The notes beneath the pieces are model-generated. The model was given only the letters and a program-made list of their open reading frames with translations. It did not search any database and was not told the DNA's origin. A program made the translations under genes and the position numbers. 64,000 nt of DNA from the NCBI GenBank assembly GCA_016789455.1, contig JAEUQU010000002.1, forward strand, positions 372,001 to 436,000, written 5' to 3'. The DNA comes from Candidatus Saccharibacteria bacterium (GTDB lineage Bacteria > Patescibacteriota > Saccharimonadia > Saccharimonadales > Saccharimonadaceae). Positions within the stretch are counted from its first letter, which is position 1. Each line of letters starts with the position of its first letter. Shown one piece after another: positions 7,159 through 15,503 of the stretch.

Positions 7159-8400
7159 ATGGCTACATTTTTACGCGACTTATTACAGGCAGAGGAGCCG
7201 CTGTTCTCGCTTTCGCTGCAGCAGCTGGAGCGGGCAAGCGGCAAGCAGGGCATCGACGCCAAACTCATCGGGGAAATCATCAAGAAGACCAAGTCGTCGC
7301 AACGCGAGCTGGGTCTTGATCCGGCCGACACCACCGGCAAGGAATTCTACCGCGCCCTGATTGCCCGCATCACGGCCGATGACGAGCGCGTGGCCCGCAA
7401 GATCGGTGGCAAGAACATCTATAACGTCCAGGAGATGGTACCGCTCATCGTCCGGGCGTCGGCGACGGTCCAGGCCGACTGGAATTGCTGGGCACTGAAA
7501 CGCTCCGTTGCCAAAGAGCTGTTGCGTAAGATGCCGCCAAAGAAGCTGATGGCGCACCTTGGCTACCGCTCGGTGGCCTCGATGCTGAAGCAGGAGCCCA
7601 TTGACGAGCTGTATACCGCCTTGCGTTTCTCCGAGGGCCCCGAGTGGCTTAACGAATACAATGAGCTCTTCAAGACGGTCCGTCCAAGCGATTTTGAGAC
7701 CCGGCCGATATCACTGGTGGTCATGCACCATCACAAGTACGTTGAGCTGGCCGAGCATTTCGTTGAGAAGAAGCTGCACAATATTACGCACACCAAGGAG
7801 ATGGGTACGATCGTCGTCGTGCCGATGGTCCACCAGGAGATGAAGGGTATCACGCTCAAAAGCCTGCCGCTGATCTTCCATTACCTTAATGAAGTGCGGC
7901 TCTATTCCGCCTTCTTCAAGCTCAAGCAGGTAGAGAAGAACTTTGGAGAGGTTATCGTCAATACCTTGATTGCCGATCCGGGCAAGGCGGCCTCGATGGC
8001 CGGCCAGCACGTCCACTGGCGGGTCATCCAGCGCTACTTTGGTAAACTGAAGGACGAAAACCACCCCGAGGCCTTCCAGCCGCACGTCCAGCCAGAAGAC
8101 CTCCACTGGCGCCGGGCCGAGGAGCTACTCTATCAGCTTGATCCGGAACTGAAGTTCTGGAAAGGCAAAGATTATGTGGGGATGATGTATGACGGCGCGC
8201 CAATCACGCTCAACCTGATTGACGTCAGCCTGAGTGCCAGCAACGAGGTGCCATACGAGAACCGGTACAGCTACCACTTCCGCGAGAGTCTCTGGAATGA
8301 AATCTTTATGCGCTACATGGGTCAGAAAAACCTTGAAGAGCAGATCCTGCAACAACTTGATAATGATATGATCGCGCCGGAGACGCTGCGCGTCATCTGA
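7159..8400 (+). CDS. Conserved-looking unknown protein, 413 residues
   Basis: A soluble 413-residue protein without signal peptide or obvious enzyme motif. It has a helical N-terminal part (1-60), a Lys/Arg-rich middle with AHLGYRSVASMLKQ near 135, a His-rich VVMHHHKYVELAEHF segment near 190, and a C-terminal half rich in aromatic residues. Codon use resembles the surrounding core genes rather than the solo unknown genes. The ATG at 7159 is chosen because a TATGAT box sits 9 bases upstream; the open frame extends further but would run across that promoter. It lies upstream of nusA. No function assigned. Confidence 0.7.
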   Translation: MATFLRDLLQAEEPLFSLSLQQLERASGKQGIDAKLIGEIIKKTKSSQRELGLDPADTTGKEFYRALIARITADDERVARKIGGKNIYNVQEMVPLIVRASATVQADWNCWALKRSVAKELLRKMPPKKLMAHLGYRSVASMLKQEPIDELYTALRFSEGPEWLNEYNELFKTVRPSDFETRPISLVVMHHHKYVELAEHFVEKKLHNITHTKEMGTIVVVPMVHQEMKGITLKSLPLIFHYLNEVRLYSAFFKLKQVEKNFGEVIVNTLIADPGKAASMAGQHVHWRVIQRYFGKLKDENHPEAFQPHVQPEDLHWRRAEELLYQLDPELKFWKGKDYVGMMYDGAPITLNLIDVSLSASNEVPYENRYSYHFRESLWNEIFMRYMGQKNLEEQILQQLDNDMIAPETLRVI

Positions 8401-8419
8401 TGACTGCTCACGGCCGCCC

Positions 8420-8449
8420 TTGCCAACGCCGGGGCGGCCGTAGTATAGT
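8420..8449 (+). promoter_or_regulatory. Candidate promoter upstream of nusA
   Basis: TTGCCA (8420-8425), 18-base spacer, TATAGT (8444-8449). It overlaps a GC-rich inverted repeat (8410-8419 / 8432-8441) and is followed at once by a terminator-like hairpin. Confidence 0.4.
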
Positions 8450-8460
8450 AGTCTCAGAAG

Positions 8461-8483
8461 CCGGCCGGAAGGTCGGATTTTTT
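8461..8483 (+). terminator. Terminator or attenuator before nusA
   Basis: Six-bp stem CCGGCC / GGTCGG (one G-T pair), GGAA loop, then A and six T. It may end the 7159 gene or attenuate transcripts entering nusA, 41 bases before its ATG. Confidence 0.55.
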
Positions 8484-8523
8484 CATCTCACCACCAGAAT
8501 ATACATAAGTAAGGAGAAACATA

Positions 8524-9663
8524 ATGTCAGGAATTGACGTCAAACAGTTGGCACTGGCCGTCCGCACCATCGCCGACGAGAAGAACCTGCCAGAAGAAAT
8601 GGTCCACGAGATCCTGGAACAGGCCATTGCTGCCGCCTGGCGCCGCGATAACGGCGATCGTGAGCAGGAAGTCCGCGCCACTATGAACCAGAACACCGGC
8701 GCCGTCACCGTCTATGTTACCCGCGAGGTGGTTGACACCGTTGAGAACCCGGCGCTCGAAATCAGCCTTAACGACGCCCGCAAGGTCAACCCGGACATCC
8801 AGGAAGGCGATACCTTCGAGGAAGTGGAGCACCCGACCGTATTCGGCCGCGTTGCCGCCCAGACTGCCAAGCAGGTGGTGCTGCAGAAGCTGCGCGAAGC
8901 TGAGCGCGAGGTGGTACTGAATGAGTTTGAGGACCGCATCGGTTCAGTCGTGACTGGCACCGTTCAGCGCGTCGAGCAGCGGGTCGTCCGCATCGAGCTG
9001 GGTAAGGGAAGCGGTATCATGCCGTCCAGTGAGCAGATTCCTGGAGAATATTATGGCATCGGCAGCCGCATCAAGGTCCTGCTCAAGGACGTCGAGCGTG
9101 GTACTCGCGGGCCGCAGCTGATCCTGAGCCGCGCCAGTGAAGCCTTCATCGAGCACCTCTTCCGCCAGGAAGTGCCGGAAATGAGCAATGGTGCCGTCGA
9201 TATCAAGGCGATCGCCCGTGAAGCGGGCAAGCGCACCAAGCTGGCCGTTTACTCCAGCGTCCCCGGTGTCGACCCTGTTGGTACGTTCGTCGGCGGTCAC
9301 GGTATCCGTGTCCAGGCTGTCATGAACGAGATCGGCGATCAGGAAAAGATCGATATCATCACCTTCAGCGAAGAACCGGAAGTCTTTATCCGTAACGCGC
9401 TAAGCCCGGCCGAGATTGCCAGCATTACCATTGACGAGGAAAAGAAGCACGCCCGCGTCGTCGTCAGCCGTGACCAGCTTTCCATCGCCATCGGCCGTGG
9501 CGGCCAGAACGTCCGCTTGGCCGGCAAGCTGACTGGCTACGAGCTGGATATTGAGGCGAGCGACGATGCTGCTGCCCGTCCTGCCGCTGCCGCCGAGGAG
9601 AAGAAGCCGCGCAAGAACATTGAGGATTCATTGTTGAGCGCGCTCGAAGAGCAGTCTAAGTAG
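8524..9663 (+). CDS. nusA: Transcription termination/antitermination factor NusA
   Basis: A 379-residue NusA, which binds RNA polymerase and nascent RNA to control pausing, termination and antitermination. Order: N-terminal polymerase-binding domain (1-125), S1 domain beginning IGSVVTGTVQRVE near 140, then two KH domains, with FVGGHGIRVQAV near 258 and the GRGGQNVRLAGKLTG loop near 325. The short acidic-basic tail lacks the extra repeats of the E. coli protein, as in most bacteria. AAGGAG precedes the ATG by 7 bases. Here it stands alone rather than in the usual rimP-nusA-infB cluster. Confidence 0.95.
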   Translation: MSGIDVKQLALAVRTIADEKNLPEEMVHEILEQAIAAAWRRDNGDREQEVRATMNQNTGAVTVYVTREVVDTVENPALEISLNDARKVNPDIQEGDTFEEVEHPTVFGRVAAQTAKQVVLQKLREAEREVVLNEFEDRIGSVVTGTVQRVEQRVVRIELGKGSGIMPSSEQIPGEYYGIGSRIKVLLKDVERGTRGPQLILSRASEAFIEHLFRQEVPEMSNGAVDIKAIAREAGKRTKLAVYSSVPGVDPVGTFVGGHGIRVQAVMNEIGDQEKIDIITFSEEPEVFIRNALSPAEIASITIDEEKKHARVVVSRDQLSIAIGRGGQNVRLAGKLTGYELDIEASDDAAARPAAAAEEKKPRKNIEDSLLSALEEQSK

Positions 9664-9711
9664 GCTATCTTCTCTGTTCTAACCGCACGACCCGTATGTA
9701 GTAATTATGAA

Positions 9712-9738
9712 TTAGCACTCTTGACCATAGAGTGCTAA
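9712..9738 (+). promoter_or_regulatory. CIRCE operator upstream of clpC
   Basis: Perfect consensus inverted repeat TTAGCACTC - 9 bases - GAGTGCTAA, the binding site of the heat-shock repressor HrcA. The spacer contains the -35 box, so repressor binding would block polymerase. Confidence 0.95.
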
Positions 9739-9749
9739 TTCCCTATAAT
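9721..9749 (+). promoter_or_regulatory. clpC promoter
   Basis: TTGACC (9721-9726), 17-base spacer, TATAAT (9744-9749), embedded in CIRCE. It gives a leader of about 75 bases that contains an inverted repeat (CTTCTTTA 9759-9766 / TAAAGAAG 9783-9790). Confidence 0.9.
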
Positions 9750-9831
9750 GCTATTGAACTTCTTTATTCACGCCACCTAGCGTAAAGAAGGGGTATAAGA
9801 AGGGGCAGAAAGAGAGTATAGTAATTCATAG

Positions 9832-12309
9832 ATGCAACGCGGTGAATTTATTGATTTCAGCGAATTCCTGACCGATAACGCTCGTTCAAGCCTGCAGCAG
9901 GCCGAAGCCATTGCCCGTTCACTTGGAAGTGTCTACATCGGCACTGAGCATATACTGCTTGGCGTACTCAGCCAGGGCAATTCCGTGGGCGCAAAGCTGC
10001 TTGATAAGGTTGGCGTGACCTTGGAGCGTGCACAATTGGCATTGAATCTCACACCAAAGGCCTTAGTCATCAACACGGGGGCACGCGGCCTCTCCGAGAC
10101 CGCTAAACTGACGCTCCGTATGAGCTGGGACGTGGCCCAGGAGTTCAATCAGGACTATTGCGGCACCGAACATATATTATTCAGTATCATGACGCAGAAG
10201 AACGCCCGGGCAACCGTGCTGCTGCGCGACATGAACGTCGACATTGATGCATTGACCAGTGAGCTCGAGGGGTACCTGCAGCGCCAGCAGTCTGAGTTTG
10301 AATCAGAGCTGAAGGCTGATGCCAACGCCCGGCGGACCGGGGTGAAGCGCGGCGGCGTCGTCGATAGTTTCGGCGTCGACCTGACATCGCAGGCGGAGGA
10401 CAGTGAGCTTGATCCGGTCATTGGCCGCGAGGACATCATCAAGCGCGTCACCACCGTGCTCGGCCGGCGCACCAAGAACAATCCGGTGCTGATCGGTGAG
10501 CCTGGCGTCGGTAAGACGGCGGTCGTCGAGGGCCTGGCCCAGGCGATTGCCAGCGAAGATGCGCCCGAGCATGCCTTGGAGATGCGTATCGTCTCGCTCG
10601 ATCTGGCGGGTATGATCGCCGGTACCAAGTACCGGGGCGAATTTGAAGAGCGTCTGAAGCGGTTGGTTGAGGAAGCCTCGCGGGACCGTAACCTGGTGCT
10701 GTTCATCGATGAGCTGCACCTCCTTGTCGGTGCCGGTGCGGCCGAAGGGGCGCTTGATGCCGCCAATATCCTCAAGCCCGCCCTGGCGCGCGGCAATATG
10801 CGCGTCATCGGTGCGACCACGCTTGACGAGTACCGTAAGCATATCGAGAAGGACGCCGCCTTGGAGCGCCGTTTTCAGCCGGTCATCGTGCCGGAGCCTG
10901 ATATCAAGGAGGCGACCGCCATCGTCCGCGGGCTAAAGCATCACTACGAAAAGTACCATGGCGTCGCCATCAGCGATGATGTGGCCGCCGACGCCGTCAA
11001 GCTGGCTGACCGCTTCATCTCTGAGCGTTTTATGCCGGACAAGGCTATCGATGTGCTTGATGAGACGGCCGCCCACGTCAAAGCCGAGCGCGGCAAGGCC
11101 AATGCCAGCCTGCGGCGCATCCAGCGTGAGGTCAAACTGGTCTCGGGCAAGATGGAGGAGGCCGTGGAGGTTGAAGACTACGAACGGGCTGCGTTATACA
11201 AGACGCGTCTCAGCCGCCTTGAGCAACGGGCACGTGAGCTGAAGGAGACCCATCAGTCAAAGCAGAAACTGGTGATGAACACTAATGATATCGCTACCAC
11301 CATCGCCCGTTCAACCGGCATTCCGGTGACGCAGTTGCTGCGTCAGGAAGCCCAGTTCCTGAAAAACCTTGATGACCACCTACGCAAAGCGGTGATCGGG
11401 CAGGAGGCGGCGACCAGCGCCGTGGCCCGCGCCATCCGCCGTAACCGCCTGGGTATTGCCAGCAGCAACCGGCCGATCGGCTCATTCATCTTCATGGGTC
11501 CGAGCGGCGTCGGCAAGACGGAGATGGCCCGCGTGCTGGCGCGTGAGGTTTTTGGCCGCAAGGATGCGCTCATCAAGATTGACATGAGTGAATTCAGCGA
11601 ACGGCACACCAGCTCGCGTCTGCTTGGAGCACCTGCCGGCTATGTCGGCTATGATGACGGCGGCGAGCTGACAGAAAAGGTCCGCCGCAACCCGTATAGC
11701 GTCATTCTGTTCGATGAGATTGAGAAAGCTCATCCGGACGTGCTGAATATGCTGCTGCAGATTTTAGAAGACGGCTATGTCAGCGATGCCAAGGGCCGCC
11801 GGGTCAATTTCGCCCACAGCATCATCATCCTGACCAGCAACGTCGGTGCCGAGAAGTTGCAGCGCGAAGCTGATTTCGGTTTTAACGTCCATGGCCGCAA
11901 AGAAGAGGATAAGCTTGACGAGCTGCACCAGAAACACGAGCGCGATGCGCTGGAAGAACTGCGCAAGACGCTGCGTCCAGAGTTGCTGAACCGCTTTGAC
12001 AAGGTTGTCGTGTTCCGGGCGTTGACCCGTAAGGACGCGCTCGCTATCGCACATCTGCAGATTAGCGAGCTGAACGAACGGCTGCAGCACCAACACCTGA
12101 AGTTGCAGGTGCAGAATTCGGCCTATACCTTTCTGCTTGACAAGGGCTACGAGGCCATGCAGGGTGTCCGTCCGCTGCGCCGGGCTATTCAGGAGCATAT
12201 TGAAGACCGCCTGGCAGATGAATTCCTGAGCGGTGCCATTAACCGGGGTGATGTCGTTCGCGTCAGTGCCCGCAAGGGTGTGCTTGCCTTCAATGCGAAG
12301 CAGGAGTAG
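9832..12309 (+). CDS. clpC: ATP-dependent Clp protease ATPase subunit ClpC
   Basis: An 825-residue HSP100 unfoldase that feeds substrates to ClpP. Order: two Clp_N repeats (about 5-155), first AAA+ module with Walker A GEPGVGKT near 222 and Walker [10 protein letters not shown] near 290, a UVR-like coiled segment ([12 protein letters not shown] near 446) marking ClpC rather than ClpA, and a second AAA+ module with GPSGVGKT near 557. FGFNVHGR near 682 corresponds to the Gly-Phe loop that docks on ClpP. An upstream CIRCE makes it an HrcA target; clpP at 35.1 kb carries the same operator. The C-terminal coding end overlaps the next gene by 17 bases. Confidence 0.96.
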   Translation: MQRGEFIDFSEFLTDNARSSLQQAEAIARSLGSVYIGTEHILLGVLSQGNSVGAKLLDKVGVTLERAQLALNLTPKALVINTGARGLSETAKLTLRMSWDVAQEFNQDYCGTEHILFSIMTQKNARATVLLRDMNVDIDALTSELEGYLQRQQSEFESELKADANARRTGVKRGGVVDSFGVDLTSQAEDSELDPVIGREDIIKRVTTVLGRRTKNNPVLIGEPGVGKTAVVEGLAQAIASEDAPEHALEMRIVSLDLAGMIAGTKYRGEFEERLKRLVEEASRDRNLVLFIDELHLLVGAGAAEGALDAANILKPALARGNMRVIGATTLDEYRKHIEKDAALERRFQPVIVPEPDIKEATAIVRGLKHHYEKYHGVAISDDVAADAVKLADRFISERFMPDKAIDVLDETAAHVKAERGKANASLRRIQREVKLVSGKMEEAVEVEDYERAALYKTRLSRLEQRARELKETHQSKQKLVMNTNDIATTIARSTGIPVTQLLRQEAQFLKNLDDHLRKAVIGQEAATSAVARAIRRNRLGIASSNRPIGSFIFMGPSGVGKTEMARVLAREVFGRKDALIKIDMSEFSERHTSSRLLGAPAGYVGYDDGGELTEKVRRNPYSVILFDEIEKAHPDVLNMLLQILEDGYVSDAKGRRVNFAHSIIILTSNVGAEKLQREADFGFNVHGRKEEDKLDELHQKHERDALEELRKTLRPELLNRFDKVVVFRALTRKDALAIAHLQISELNERLQHQHLKLQVQNSAYTFLLDKGYEAMQGVRPLRRAIQEHIEDRLADEFLSGAINRGDVVRVSARKGVLAFNAKQE

Positions 12310-13321
12310 GTCACGCCAGCCGATTGTCCGCCAATCGGGCAAGATCGCCAACGTCATCTTTTCGGTGACGTTGCTGGCGTTGGCGGCTGGCATCCTATTT
12401 TTCCGCCAGGACATTCAGGATTGGATGGTGCTGCGCAACTACCAGCCAAATGCCGACATCCGGCAGCTGGCTGAGCGGGCAGCGTTGAGCGCCCACGGGC
12501 GGCACGTCTTCTATGTGACGCAGCCTGAGCTGCATGGCAAGCAAAGTTTTTCTGAGAAATGCCGGGATGTGGCAAATGATGCCTCAAGCAACGTGCTGGG
12601 GTGCTATGTGGCGCACCGGACGTATATTTTTGATGTTAAGGACGAGCGGCTCCAAGGTGTGCGGGAGGTGACCGCCGCCCACGAAATGCTCCATGCGGCG
12701 TACGAGCGGCTGCAGGGGTCCGAACGGGAGCGGGTTGACGGCTTGATCCAGAAACAGCTTGATACGGCGGTCGACGAGCACATAAAAGAGCTGATAATCT
12801 TGTACAACCGCATTGAGCCGGGGCAACTGCTCAACGAGATGCACTCCATCCTGGCGACGGAGCAGCGGACTATCAGCCCGGAGCTGGAAGACTACTATAA
12901 GCGATACTTCGAGGACCGCGCCACGGTAGTGGGGCTGTCAGACGATTACCGGGCTGTCTTTGATGAGCTGAAAAGCCGGCAGGAACAGCTGGTCCGCGAC
13001 ATTGAGTCTTTGGCCAATCGGATCAATGATGATACTGCCGAGCTGAATCTGGCTGTGACCCGTTTCAACAAGGATGTGCAGGATTTTAATGCCGCGGCAG
13101 CCAGTGGCACCATGACCCAACAGGAATTCGCTGCTGAACGGTCCGCACTGACGGCGCGCAAGGATGAGCTGGCCCGGCTGAGGACGGCCAATGATGGGCT
13201 GCGTGCCGAGTATGAGGCCAAGCAGGCCGAGTTCGAATCGCTTGCCATCGAGTACAAGGGACTGCAGGAGAAGGTTGATAGCAGCCTTGACGCCACCGGA
13301 GACTTGACGGAAGTCGAGTAG
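12293..13321 (+). CDS. Membrane-anchored HExxH protein with coiled coil
   Basis: A 342-residue protein. A basic N-terminus is followed by one hydrophobic segment (about 18-36), then an extracellular domain with TAAHEMLHAAYERL near 128, a HExxH zinc-metallopeptidase motif. From about 190 to 335 the sequence is charged and heptad-rich, a long coiled coil. Start ATG 12293 overlaps clpC by 17 bases and gives the full membrane anchor. Two cysteines flank the HExxH domain. A downstream Glu could be the third zinc ligand, but I cannot assign it. No named family recognised. Overlap with clpC suggests co-expression under HrcA, hence a possible cell-envelope stress role. Confidence 0.75.
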   Translation: MRSRSRSRQPIVRQSGKIANVIFSVTLLALAAGILFFRQDIQDWMVLRNYQPNADIRQLAERAALSAHGRHVFYVTQPELHGKQSFSEKCRDVANDASSNVLGCYVAHRTYIFDVKDERLQGVREVTAAHEMLHAAYERLQGSERERVDGLIQKQLDTAVDEHIKELIILYNRIEPGQLLNEMHSILATEQRTISPELEDYYKRYFEDRATVVGLSDDYRAVFDELKSRQEQLVRDIESLANRINDDTAELNLAVTRFNKDVQDFNAAAASGTMTQQEFAAERSALTARKDELARLRTANDGLRAEYEAKQAEFESLAIEYKGLQEKVDSSLDATGDLTEVE

Positions 13322-13355
13322 CTGGAGAATACTGTAGAGACTAAGGAGGAGCGCC

Positions 13356-14705
13356 GTGGCAAAAACCAAAACATCGTTTGTCTGTCAGCAGTGCGCGGCG
13401 ACCTATCCTAAATGGTCGGGCCGCTGCGAAAACTGTGGAGCCTGGAACAGCTTGGTGGAGCAAATGCCGCAGGAAAAGGGCAATGCTGCCGTCTTCCGGT
13501 CATCCGGCAAGGCTTTGGAGCCGCAGCCGCTCAGTGCATCAAGTGGCAAGGCAGTGCCGCGCATCGCCGCCAGGATCGGTGACATCGATGCCGTCCTGGG
13601 TGGCGGTTTCGTGCCGGGAAGCGTCGTCCTGCTGGCGGGACAGCCTGGCATCGGCAAGAGTACGATTTTGGCTCAGGTGGCAGCGCAAGTGGCTGCTGAT
13701 AAAACTGTCCTCTATATCAGCGGCGAAGAGTCGCTGGAGCAGGTGGCGGGGCGTGTACAGCGCCTGAAGGCCAACCATGAGAACGTCAGTTTTATCAGCA
13801 CCAATTCAGCGGACGACGTGGCGGCGACCATCCGTCAGGCCAAGTATGACGTGGTGGTGCTGGACTCAATCCAGACCATGGCGCTGGCTGAACTGAGCTC
13901 TGCCCCGGGATCGGTCAGCCAGATTACTAATACTACCAATGTGTTGACGATGGCGGCCAAGCAATCGAACACAACCCTGATCATGATTGGTCACGTCACC
14001 AAGGAAGGCAGCATCGCCGGACCGAAGGTATTGGAGCATCTGGTTGATGTGGTGCTTTCGATTGATGGCGACCGTTACGCCGGTTTCAAGGTGCTGCGTG
14101 CCCTTAAGAACCGCTATGGCTCGACCACTGAGGCGGCCGTCTTTGAAATGGACCAATCCGGACTGAAGCCGGTGGCCAACCCCTCGGCGGCGCTGCTGGC
14201 AGAGCGCCAGACGACGGACGGTTCGGTGGTGCTGGCGACGATGGAAGGCAACCGGCCGCTGCTGGTGGAGATCCAGGCGCTGGTTACTACGACCAGCTTT
14301 GGGTATCCTAAGCGCACGGCATCGGGATTCGACCTGAACCGCCTGAACGTCTTGATCGCCGTGATTGAGCGGCGCACCAACCTGAAGCTATCCGAGAAAG
14401 ACGTGTACATAAATGTAGTGGGCGGCATCAAGCTGCAAGACCCAGGTGCCGACCTGGCTATCTGTATGGCCATTGCCAGCGCAGCAGCCCAGCGTCAGCT
14501 GCAGGACGACGCCGTTGTCTTTGGAGAGGTCGGCCTAGCGGGCGAAGTCCGCTCGACGACCGGCATGGACCGTCGGTTGAATGAGGCTATGAAACTTGGG
14601 TTTACCACGGCCATTACGCCGCCTTCGGCAACGGCGGTCAAGGGCATCAACGTGGTTGCGGCGCGGAACTTACGCGATACGCTGATTGCGCATCTGCAGA
14701 AATAA
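13356..14705 (+). CDS. radA: DNA repair protein RadA
   Basis: A 449-residue RecA-like ATPase that promotes branch migration during recombinational repair. A zinc finger uses Cys 10, 13, 24 and 27; Walker A GQPGIGKST lies near 95; the family motif KNRYGST lies near 251; and a C-terminal Lon-protease-like domain fills the last 150 residues. GTG start with GGAGGAG 4 bases upstream. The retained zinc finger contrasts with the loss of zinc cysteines in RpoC. It is in an operon with the HExxH gene upstream and the PIN-TRAM gene 3 bases downstream. Confidence 0.96.
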   Translation: MAKTKTSFVCQQCAATYPKWSGRCENCGAWNSLVEQMPQEKGNAAVFRSSGKALEPQPLSASSGKAVPRIAARIGDIDAVLGGGFVPGSVVLLAGQPGIGKSTILAQVAAQVAADKTVLYISGEESLEQVAGRVQRLKANHENVSFISTNSADDVAATIRQAKYDVVVLDSIQTMALAELSSAPGSVSQITNTTNVLTMAAKQSNTTLIMIGHVTKEGSIAGPKVLEHLVDVVLSIDGDRYAGFKVLRALKNRYGSTTEAAVFEMDQSGLKPVANPSAALLAERQTTDGSVVLATMEGNRPLLVEIQALVTTTSFGYPKRTASGFDLNRLNVLIAVIERRTNLKLSEKDVYINVVGGIKLQDPGADLAICMAIASAAAQRQLQDDAVVFGEVGLAGEVRSTTGMDRRLNEAMKLGFTTAITPPSATAVKGINVVAARNLRDTLIAHLQK

Positions 14706-14708
14706 CCT

Positions 14709-15461
14709 ATGGAACGCGACGATATCATCATACTGCTGCTGGCTGCGAACCTGATTGTGCAGGCAGCCTTTGTGGTATGGCTCTCGCGACGGTTCGCGGC
14801 TGCCAGTACAGCTAGCGGTGACAGGACTGCCTCTCGTGGCGGCGCCGGTAAAGACGTCGTCATTGATTCCTGCGCGCTGATAGACGGGCGCATCATGCAG
14901 ATAGCAAAAGCCGGTTTTCTGCCCGGCACCATCGTCATACCTGAACGAGTGTTGCAAGAATTACAACTATTGGCGGATACGGCCGATTCCTACAAACGCA
15001 GCCGGGCACGGTATGGCCTGGACACCGCCAAGGCGCTGCAAGATGCATTACCTGGCAGGGTCGATATAGCCGATGACGGACTAGCGCGTAATGTGCCGGT
15101 TGATGATGCCATCACCCAGTTGGCCCGGCGGCGCAACGCTTGTCTGTATACCACTGACTACAACTTGAACAAGGTTGCCAGCCTGAAGCAAGTCTGCGTC
15201 CTGAACGTCAATGAGCTTGCCGGGGCACTGCGTCCCGAACATTTGCCGGGCGAGACTGTCACGGTCAAGCTGGTGCAGAAAGGCGAAGGCCGCGGACAAG
15301 GCATCGGGTATCTGGAGGAAGGGGCGATGGTCGTCGTTGATGGCGGCGCCGCATTGCTTGGCCGGACGGTTGAAGTCCGGATTGACAGGATGCTGCAGAC
15401 CGAGGCTGGCCGGATGGCCTTCGCCTCGCTCAAGAAGGCGGCACAGAAAAAACGCGCGTAA
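14709..15461 (+). CDS. PIN-TRAM domain protein (YacL-like)
   Basis: A 250-residue protein with one N-terminal hydrophobic segment (about 7-26), a PIN nuclease domain from about 48 with acidic residues in VIDSCALIDGR, a central VPVDDAITQLAR and YTTDYNLNKVA, and a C-terminal TRAM RNA-binding domain from about 180. It resembles Bacillus YacL, also next to radA, but has a single membrane segment instead of several. It is likely a membrane-tethered RNase. The start is 3 bases after radA, so the two are coupled. Confidence 0.85.
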   Translation: MERDDIIILLLAANLIVQAAFVVWLSRRFAAASTASGDRTASRGGAGKDVVIDSCALIDGRIMQIAKAGFLPGTIVIPERVLQELQLLADTADSYKRSRARYGLDTAKALQDALPGRVDIADDGLARNVPVDDAITQLARRRNACLYTTDYNLNKVASLKQVCVLNVNELAGALRPEHLPGETVTVKLVQKGEGRGQGIGYLEEGAMVVVDGGAALLGRTVEVRIDRMLQTEAGRMAFASLKKAAQKKRA

Positions 15462-15484
15462 GGTACTGCGCGTTTTTTCTGTGC
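15441..15484. terminator. Bidirectional terminator
   Basis: Perfect 17-bp stem (15441-15457 / 15468-15484) containing six A and six T, between the convergent PIN-TRAM and penicillin-binding protein genes. It overlaps the end of the PIN-TRAM coding sequence. Confidence 0.9.
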
Positions 15485-15503
15485 CTGTTCGTTTGTGTCC
15501 TGT

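Noticed and set aside
9819-9824. TATAGT nine bases before the clpC start as a second, leaderless promoter
   Set aside because: No -35 box at a suitable distance, and a textbook CIRCE promoter lies upstream.
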